Part shown: piece by piece, positions 51,054-64,000 of the stretch | Position numbering within the stretch: the stretch's first letter is position 1 | Layout of the letters: every line of letters starts with the position of its first letter | Assembly (NCBI RefSeq): GCF_030077735.1 | Contig: NZ_JASJEU010000013.1 | Coordinates: forward strand, 1-64,000 | From: Gordonibacter faecis | Lineage (GTDB): Bacteria > Actinomycetota > Coriobacteriia > Coriobacteriales > Eggerthellaceae | Direction of reading: 5' to 3' | DNA length: 64,000 nucleotides | Position numbers and translations under genes: made by a program | Notes under the pieces: generated by a model | The model's database searches: none | Told to the model about the DNA's origin: nothing | The model's input: only the letters and a program-made list of their open reading frames with translations

Positions 51054-51965
51054 ATGAATTTCAGAACGCTTCGGCTTGAGGATAAGGAAGCCATTGATCA
51101 GGTGCTTAAGCCTCTCGGGCGCAACGACTCCGCGCTTGGTTTCGCGAACCTGTTCTCGCTGACGGAAAAGTACGGCACGGAAGTCTGTCTTGAAAAAGGC
51201 GTCCTCTACGTGCGCCAAAACGACCGAGTGCCCAACGCCGTGGCGTACTACCCGCCCTTCGGGGCCGCTGATTTACCGGCCACGGTGGAGCGCATGCTGG
51301 CTGCCGCCGCCGATGCCGACGAGCGCGCTGTGCTAGTAGGCATCTCGCCCGAAGAGAAGGTCCTGCTGGAAGAAGCGCTTTCGGGCGCGTTCTCGTTTTC
51401 GGCCGACCGTGCCTTCGCTGACTACCTCTATCACACCGATGTTATAGCCGCCTATAAGGGTCCGGCCCTCGCGAAGAAGCGCCGCGAGACCAACAAGTTC
51501 TACCAGCTGTACGGTGACGACGTGGAACTAGAGCCCATCGACCCCGCCCGCCTCGACGACCTGGCCGCGTTCCAGCAAACCTGGTTCGAAACCAGCCGCC
51601 GCCGCGGCACTGACGAGCACCCCCTGGAACTGGAGCACCGCAAAATCCTTCTCGACCTCAACCACTTCGCCGCCCTCGACCTGGAGGGCATCGTCCTGCG
51701 CATCAAGGGCGTCGTGCAAGGCTATGCTTACGGCAGCCTGCTGCCCGGCGGCGCCTTCGATGTCATGGTCCTCAAAGGCAACCTCGACTACCGCTACATC
51801 TGGCGCGCTCTCTTAAAAGAGCTATCCCAATCCGTCCAAGACCGCGCCCCGCTCCTCAACCTAGAAGAAGACCTGGGCCTCCCCGGCCTCCGAGAAAACA
51901 AACTAAGCTACCAACCCTGCACCCTTCTAGAAAAGTACCAAGCGGTACCAGTCGCGAGCTCATGA
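51054..51965 (+). CDS. DUF2156 (phosphatidylglycerol lysyltransferase C-terminal-like) protein
   Basis: The 303-residue protein matches the DUF2156 fold: an N-terminal GNAT-like half (LRLEDKEAIDQVLKPLG-NDSALGFANLFSL), a middle helix KRRETNKFYQLYGDDVELEPI, and a second GNAT-like half with LDLEGIVLRIKGVVQGYAYGSLL, DVMVLKGNLDYRYI and NLEEDLGLPGLRENKLSYQP. Stand-alone forms of this MprF C-terminal domain occur widely. No membrane part is attached. A role in aminoacyl transfer is plausible but unproven. Confidence 0.83.
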   Translation: MNFRTLRLEDKEAIDQVLKPLGRNDSALGFANLFSLTEKYGTEVCLEKGVLYVRQNDRVPNAVAYYPPFGAADLPATVERMLAAAADADERAVLVGISPEEKVLLEEALSGAFSFSADRAFADYLYHTDVIAAYKGPALAKKRRETNKFYQLYGDDVELEPIDPARLDDLAAFQQTWFETSRRRGTDEHPLELEHRKILLDLNHFAALDLEGIVLRIKGVVQGYAYGSLLPGGAFDVMVLKGNLDYRYIWRALLKELSQSVQDRAPLLNLEEDLGLPGLRENKLSYQPCTLLEKYQAVPVASS

Positions 51966-51973
51966 GTCCTCAA

Positions 51974-52304
51974 TAAAGTGTGGCGCGCTGTCGCGCTTTC
52001 TATTTCGCCATGAGGTGGCTGCCATCCCTAGCTTTATGACGGGGCTGACTTGCTTGAAGGCGAGGTCTTGCAATTGAGATAACCATTGTAGGGATGCTCT
52101 CCAGAGCATCCGTTCGCGCGAAGCGCGAAAACGCTGGTCACGGTAGTATTCTCCGCCTACGGCGGAGAGGACGCTTCGTGAAGCGCCCCTACTAAGGTAA
52201 CCTTCTTAGTTAGATTTATCGTACATGAAAGAGCCCGCGTCGTAAGGTAAGGAATGCGGGAAAACTTATGGCGTAATAGCCAGCGCGAAGCGCGTCACAC
52301 TTTT
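51974..52304. mobile_element. MITE-like element, copy E3
   Basis: The termini AAAGTGTGGCGCGCT and AGCGCGTCACACTTTT are inverted, and the right 70 bases are the inverse of the left end of E1, word for word in places (GGTAAGGAATGCG, GTAATAGCCAGCGCG). Thus this copy has long terminal inverted repeats. It is 331 bp, with no open frame of interest. It lies directly after the DUF2156 gene. Confidence 0.7.
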
Positions 52305-52525
52305 GTGAAGCGCGACTTTTGTTACGAACCCAAAGAGCCCCCAGTGCACACACACCCAGATGTTCCGGCGAAGCCGGAACTCAACCCAAGAGCCCCAACC
52401 ACGCAAGCAACACACGTCAACCTTCACAGCAAGAAGGCGAAGCCCGCCGGCCCCCGGCCGGCGCATCCCTCACCCCCTGTGATTCGGGGGGTTCCCAACC
52501 AGCAAGAGGGCCGGGGGTGGGGGTG

Positions 52526-52695
52526 TCGCGAGATTTCGCGGAGCGCGCCGCCTGGGCAACACCGCCCTCCCAAGGCCAAGCCCCGGATCGCCGGCCCCCG
52601 ATTCCGGGATGCCCTGAACCATGCGCCGGCCCATTTCCGCTTGGCCCCTTTGGCGGTGTTGCCCAGGCGGCCGTTTGCGCGGAGTGTTCTCGCGA
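52526..52695. repeat. Long inverted repeat before rpoB
   Basis: GCCGCCTGGGCAACACCGCC (52547-52566) is the perfect inverse of GGCGGTGTTGCCCAGGCGGC (52652-52671), and TCGCGAG (52526-52532) pairs with CTCGCGA (52689-52695). A large stem with an 85-base loop could form. The outer arms then run into a GGGGG/CCCCC part next to the C tract. Confidence 0.8.
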
Positions 52696-52766
<71 letters not shown>

Positions 52767-52934
52767 AGCACGATCCCCCCAACAATCTCCCAACACCGTC
52801 ACACTCTCACCGCCCGCCCCAAAACCCCCAATCCGGCAACAACTAACTCACCTCAACCAAAAAAGACACCCCTACGTTTCCCCAGCTAACCCCCCGAATC
52901 AACAGCAAATCCCCACAGTTCGTAAAAATTTTTC

Positions 52935-52963
52935 TTGACACCCCTTGACCCCAGCAGTATTTT
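52935..52963 (+). promoter_or_regulatory. rpoBC promoter
   Basis: TTGACA (52935-52940) and TATTTT (52958-52963) are 17 bases apart. A start near 52970 would leave a leader of about 50 bases before the GTG codon at 53019. No ribosomal protein genes rplJ/rplL precede, so rpoBC is a separate transcription unit here. Confidence 0.85.
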
Positions 52964-53018
52964 AGGCAATTGCGACTTTTCGCAGATTTACTGATTCTCT
53001 TGAAGGAGGAAAAGCCTC

Positions 53019-60962
<7,944 letters not shown>

Positions 60963-60970
60963 CCTGTTGG

Positions 60971-60998
60971 AGGGGCGCGCTTTCTTGGGCGCGCCCCT
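60971..60998 (+). terminator. rpoBC terminator
   Basis: AGGGGCGCGC (60971-60980) pairs with GCGCGCCCCT (60989-60998) and is followed by TTTGTTGTTG. It lies eight bases after the rpoC stop codon. Confidence 0.88.
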
Positions 60999-61021
60999 TT
61001 TGTTGTTGGGCGTTGTGTGGC

Positions 61022-61161
61022 GGAGGTGGTGCGGCAGCGCCCAGTCGCTCGGACAGTCCTGAGCTCGCACGAACAGCCCACTGGGCTGTTCGGCTCGTGC
61101 GGCGACGCGAAGCTAGTCCCTTTAGGGAAACTCGCTTGGTGGGCACCGCCGCACCACCTCC
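61022..61161. repeat. Nested inverted repeat of 140 bp
   Basis: GGAGGTGGTGCGGC (61022-61035) is the inverse of GCCGCACCACCTCC (61148-61161). Inside, GCACGAACAGCCCA and TGGGCTGTTCGGCTCGTGC form a second hairpin, and TCCCTTTAGGGA a third; the phrase CTAGTCCCTTTAGGGAA is also in repeat E1 at about 46805. A branched RNA or mobile-element remnant is possible. No gene is seen in 61162-61452. Confidence 0.65.
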
Positions 61162-61452
61162 TTCACACGATGTCCGTTGTTGAGGGGGAGCGCGCTCTGG
61201 CGCGCGGCTCCGTGGGACTCTTGGTTGAGGATGTTGCTGCGGCTTTGACTGGGATGGTGGTCAGGCGCGCGCCTCGCTCGGGAGTATTCAACCTGTGCGA
61301 GGGAGGGCTGCTGTACGTCTCGCTCGGGTGGGCAGCGCTACGGGCTTTTCTTCCTTTGATATGTTGCCTCCTATGTTGTATTTACCTTTCCTCACACCAA
61401 GAACTCGTTCGAGGGCCTTTCGTCTCGCACGGCCAGTAGGCACTTGGCAGCT

Positions 61453-61521
61453 ATGATTGATCTGGGACTTTTGCGTAAAGTCGAACGAGGTCCTGCGACG
61501 CGCTATGAGCCTTGTCTCTAA
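61453..61521 (+). pseudogene. Remnant of a winged-helix C-terminus (Fic/AAA-4 type)
   Basis: The frame from 61453 reads IDLGLLRKVERGPATRYEPC and stops. This phrase is the usual end of the wHTH at the C-terminus of Fic-domain or AAA-4 (divergent AAA) proteins, where a typical form is LGLIRKVGRGPATRYEL. Nothing of the rest of such a protein is upstream. It is probably a decayed gene end. The similar-sequence operator copies after it (61572-61612) support a vanished regulator. Confidence 0.5.
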
Positions 61522-61571
61522 CTTATCTCGCCATTTTTGCCATCAAGATGACGAGATGGGTGATAATGCTT

Positions 61572-61612
61572 ATATATCTCGCCACTTATCGTGCCATAGT
61601 GGCGAGATATAT
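61572..61612. promoter_or_regulatory. Operator-like palindrome with four TCTCGCCA copies
   Basis: ATATATCTCGCCACT (61572-61586) is the exact inverse of AGTGGCGAGATATAT (61598-61612). The word ATCTCGCCA also occurs about 50 bases before and ATGGCGAGA just after, making four copies. It lies about 100 bases before the hisE-like gene. Confidence 0.65.
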
Positions 61613-61711
61613 GGCGAGAAGGTGCGCAAGTGATTTTGAAGAAGCTAAAAAACGGAGCGCGTGACAGCAAGCGATATACTTAACGAGTTCTTTTGTTGGA
61701 AGGTTGTCTAC

Positions 61712-62212
61712 ATGATGAGCAAGGTTTATATCTCAGACGGCGAAACGGCTCCCTCTTCGCAGATTGGGGCTTCTTTGGAGGCTTTAGCTTCTACTATTGC
61801 TGCTCGGCGTGGGGCGGGGGAGGGGAGTTATACCTATCGGTTGCTCACTGACTCGCCTGATGTGGTGTTGAAGAAGGTTATGGAAGAGTCTGGCGAGGTG
61901 GCGCTGGCGGCTAAGGATGTGGAGTCGTGGGCGACCTCGTCGCTTGCTTCGGCGCTTGCGTTTGAGGTGGGCAGGGGCAACGACGCCGACGAAGGTTCGC
62001 TGAATGTGGAGTTGCCGGCAGAGTATTTCGAAGCGGTGGATCATCTACGCTATGAGGCTGCTGATGTGGTATATCACTTGCTGGTGGTGCTTGAGCGCTA
62101 CGGCATTTCGCTCGACGAATTCGCCGCTGAACTCAACACGAGAATGACCGAGGAAGAACGCCCCACAGGTGGCGTTCGACTGTATGATGAGTACGTTAAA
62201 AGGGGTAAATAA
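61712..62212 (+). CDS. hisE: Phosphoribosyl-ATP pyrophosphatase-like (HisE/MazG fold)
   Basis: The 166-residue product (start MMSKVYISDG, ATG 61712 or 61715) has the HisE/MazG helices: SLEALASTIAARR, SYTYRLLTDSPDVVLKKVMEESGEVALAAKD (EExxE metal site) and YEAADVVYHLLVVLERYGISLDEFAAELNTR. About 40 extra residues lie between the EESGE helix and the second acidic helix, so it is longer than the usual 95-110. No other his gene is near. It overlaps glmM by one base. Confidence 0.85.
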   Translation: MMSKVYISDGETAPSSQIGASLEALASTIAARRGAGEGSYTYRLLTDSPDVVLKKVMEESGEVALAAKDVESWATSSLASALAFEVGRGNDADEGSLNVELPAEYFEAVDHLRYEAADVVYHLLVVLERYGISLDEFAAELNTRMTEEERPTGGVRLYDEYVKRGK

Positions 62213-63546
62213 TGGCGCGTTTGTTTGGAACCGATGGCGTGCGAGGTGTGGCGAACACGCAGTTGACGTGCGATTTGGCGTTTAAGCTGGGGCAGGCGGC
62301 CGTGGCGTTTCAGGGGCGGACGATCCTGGTGGGCAAGGATACGCGCCTGTCGGGCGACATGCTGGAGTCGGCCGTGGCGGCGGGCATCATGTCCATGGGC
62401 GGCACGGCGCTGCTTGCGGGCATCATTCCCACGCCAGCCATTGCGCTGCTCGTGCGCGAGCTTGCCTGTGACGGCGGTATTGTTATCTCGGCGTCGCACA
62501 ATCCGCCGGAGTACAACGGCATCAAGCTGTTCGACGCGCAGGGCTTCAAGCTACCCGATGCAGTGGAGGACGAGATTGAGGCCTTCGTCGCGGCTGGTGG
62601 AGCGTCTGGCGACGATCTGCCGGCGGGGGATGCTGTAGGTGTGGCGCTGCCGGTGGAAGACGCGAGCGAACTCTACATCGCGCATGCCGTGGCCACTGTG
62701 GCCGACGAAGGCATCGACTTCACGGGCCTAAAGGTGGCGCTTGACGTGGGTCATGGGGCCTCGTGTCTCACAAGCCCGGAGGCGCTGCGTCGCTTGGGCG
62801 CCGACGTCACGGTTATCAACGAGGAATTCGACGGTACTGACATCAACGTGCAGTGCGGCTCCACGCACCTTGAACCGCTGCGTCAGCAGGTGGCGGAGAT
62901 TGGCGCTGACGTGGGTATTGCGCACGACGGCGACGCCGATCGCGTCATGCTGGTGGATGCCGCAGGCAACGAGATTGACGGCGACGTGGTGGAAGCCGTG
63001 TGCGCCATCGACCTCAAAGAGCGCGGCCTTCTGACCGGCAATACCGCCGTGTCCACGGTCATGTGCAACCTGGGGCTCACGCACGCCATGCGCGATGCGG
63101 GTATCGACCTCATCCAGACGAAGGTGGGCGACCGCTACGTGCTGGAGGCCATGCGCGAGGGTGGATTCATCGTAGGTGGCGAACAGTCCGGCCACATGAT
63201 CTTCCTGGAGCACAACTCCACCGGAGATGGCCTAGTCACCGCGTTGCAGTTCTTGGCCGCGTGCAAGCGCGCCGGCAAGTCGGTTCAGGAGGCCACGTTG
63301 GTTATGACGCGCTTTCCGCAAACGCTCATCAACGTGAAGGTGGCCGACAAGCACGCCCTCGAAGGTAACGCCGCCGTGGCCGAAGCCGTGGCAACTGCCG
63401 AGGCTGAGTTGGGCGAAAATGGCCGCGTGCTCATCCGCCCGAGCGGCACCGAGCCCGTCGTGCGCGTCATGGTAGAAGCCGCCAGCGCCGACGAAGCCAA
63501 CCGCCACGCCACCGCCATAGCCAAGGTCGTCGAACGCGAGGTGTAG
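62212..63546 (+). CDS. glmM: Phosphoglucosamine mutase
   Basis: The 444-residue protein starts MARLFGTDGVRGVAN and has the active-site phosphoserine loop VISASHNP (Ser 95), the metal-binding DGDADRVML, the sugar-binding GEQSGHMI and the phosphate loop RPSGTEPVVRVMVEA. These are the features of GlmM, which converts glucosamine-6-phosphate to glucosamine-1-phosphate for peptidoglycan. Length is normal. The start overlaps the stop of the hisE-like gene. Confidence 0.96.
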   Translation: MARLFGTDGVRGVANTQLTCDLAFKLGQAAVAFQGRTILVGKDTRLSGDMLESAVAAGIMSMGGTALLAGIIPTPAIALLVRELACDGGIVISASHNPPEYNGIKLFDAQGFKLPDAVEDEIEAFVAAGGASGDDLPAGDAVGVALPVEDASELYIAHAVATVADEGIDFTGLKVALDVGHGASCLTSPEALRRLGADVTVINEEFDGTDINVQCGSTHLEPLRQQVAEIGADVGIAHDGDADRVMLVDAAGNEIDGDVVEAVCAIDLKERGLLTGNTAVSTVMCNLGLTHAMRDAGIDLIQTKVGDRYVLEAMREGGFIVGGEQSGHMIFLEHNSTGDGLVTALQFLAACKRAGKSVQEATLVMTRFPQTLINVKVADKHALEGNAAVAEAVATAEAELGENGRVLIRPSGTEPVVRVMVEAASADEANRHATAIAKVVEREV

Positions 63547-63598
63547 CTTCTCCCCGTACGCGAAAAGTCTGACGCGCTATGCGCTGCCAAACACTCCA

Positions 63599-63636
63599 AA
63601 AGCCCTCGTCATCCCACCTATGATGACGAGGGCTTT
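63599..63636. terminator. Bidirectional terminator after glmM
   Basis: AAAGCCCTCGTCATC (63599-63613) is the perfect inverse of GATGACGAGGGCTTT (63622-63636), with an eight-base loop. A T run is present on both strands. Confidence 0.8.
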
Positions 63637-63670
63637 ACATATGCAATAAACCTAACTGCACTCTCGCGCT

Positions 63671-63864
63671 CAAAAGTGTGACGCGCTTCGCGCTACTGAT
63701 GACGCCAGGATGTTATGTCCTCCCTACCACCATGACGAGGGCATGTTCTCCCATGGTTAACGTGCTTGTTTGGTAACCTGCGTAGGGATGCTCTCCAGAG
63801 CATCCGCTCCGTCGTAGGCGGAGAACTCCTGTTGACCTGCGCTTTCGCTCAAAAGGTCACGCGC
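63671..63864. repeat. MITE-like element, partial copy E4
   Basis: It opens CAAAAGTGTGACGCGCTTCG and carries CATGACGAGGGCATGTTCT, the inverse of the right end of E1, then GTAGGGATGCTCTCCAGAGCATCCG as in E3, GCGGAG-CTCC and GACCTGCGCTTTCGC. A degraded terminus (AAAAGTCTGACGCGCTATGC) also lies at 63563-63585. Confidence 0.65.
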
Positions 63865-63874
63865 AACCCCTCCC

Positions 63875-64000
63875 TCATTCATGCACATTCACCAGCGAAT
63901 ACAACTGTACGCGGTTGTTTACGCGCATCTTTTTGTACGCGTTGTAGATGTGCTTCTTCAGCGTGCCCATGGAGATGCACAGTGTGTCGGCTATCTCGCG
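63875..64000 (-). CDS. LuxR-family regulator, C-terminal end (partial)
   Basis: The visible 41 residues read REIADTLCISMGTLKKHIYNAYKKMRVNNRVQLYSLV and stop at 63875. This is the end of a LuxR/GerE helix-turn-helix, with the recognition helix TLKKHIYNAYKKM. The start lies outside the window. It is likely another member of the membrane-sensor regulators typical for the family, like that at 787-2547, but the N-terminal part is not seen. Confidence 0.85.
   Translation of the reverse strand, partial: REIADTLCISMGTLKKHIYNAYKKMRVNNRVQLYSLVNVHE

Noticed and set aside
61017..61439. 140-residue open frame after rpoC
   Set aside because: It runs through the branched inverted repeat, has no ribosome site and no recognisable domain.

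Overview
The window looks like a chromosomal segment of a high-GC anaerobic actinobacterium of the class Coriobacteriia, probably family Eggerthellaceae. The clues are several DMSO-reductase-superfamily molybdoenzymes with dedicated small iron-sulfur or zinc-ribbon partners, membrane-sensor LuxR regulators with a C-terminal helix-turn-helix, oxalate/formate-type and aromatic-acid-type MFS carriers, and the Ada-AlkA fusion. Genus and species cannot be fixed from sequence reading alone. No rRNA, tRNA, CRISPR array or prophage was seen.

Region 1 (about 0.2-9.2 kb) is an anaerobic respiration or aromatic-metabolism locus: a multi-pass LuxR regulator carrying a 14-G tract, an orphan trigger-factor C-terminal-domain protein, a cytoplasmic molybdopterin enzyme resembling acetylene hydratase and catechol dehydroxylases, its two-cluster Fe-S partner, an aromatic-acid MFS carrier, and four tiny zinc-ribbon proteins. 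Region 2 (9.3-16.8 kb) holds two divergent OFA-type MFS carriers, a methyltransferase, a methyltransferase-acetyltransferase fusion, a LemA-like protein, a tandem SpoVA-like membrane protein and two paralogous two-helix membrane proteins, each downstream of a transporter-like gene. Region 3 (17.6-23.3 kb) is a cell-wall cluster: class-A beta-lactamase-fold hydrolase, PcsB/RlpA-like protein, triple SH3 protein, GH25 lysozyme lipoprotein and monofunctional GT51 transglycosylase.

Region 4 (23.5-35.4 kb) is regulators and small operons: an IscR/Rrf2 regulator, a GntR-ABC operon, a RelB/PIN-type toxin-antitoxin pair, an ArsC-like protein, dtd, a flavodoxin, TetR plus a NapH-like ferredoxin, a perfect parS site, a MerR/TipAS regulator with a 19-bp-spacer promoter, a DUF1016 nuclease with unusual palindromes, and recN. 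Region 5 (35.9-41.6 kb) is a Tat-exported DmsABC-type reductase operon with a radical SAM gene; the membrane-anchor gene has an apparent one-base deletion near its start. Region 6 (41.7-52 kb) has alkylation repair (Ada-AlkA, Ogt), rlmB, a NYN nuclease, two HTH/DUF4097 systems, a PAS-GGDEF protein and a DUF2156 protein. Region 7 (52.3-64 kb) is rpoBC under a clear promoter, preceded by a 70-base C-rich tract, then hisE-like and glmM and the end of another LuxR gene. The RpoC C-terminus carries an alpha-CTD-like helix-hairpin-helix domain.

Several dispersed elements tie the window together: a MITE-like intergenic repeat with AAAGTGTGACGCGCT-type termini (six occurrences or fragments), and a long conserved upstream motif (GTACTAGA ... 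TTCATAC-N6-GGTA) found about 95-160 bp before three genes of regions 1 and 2.
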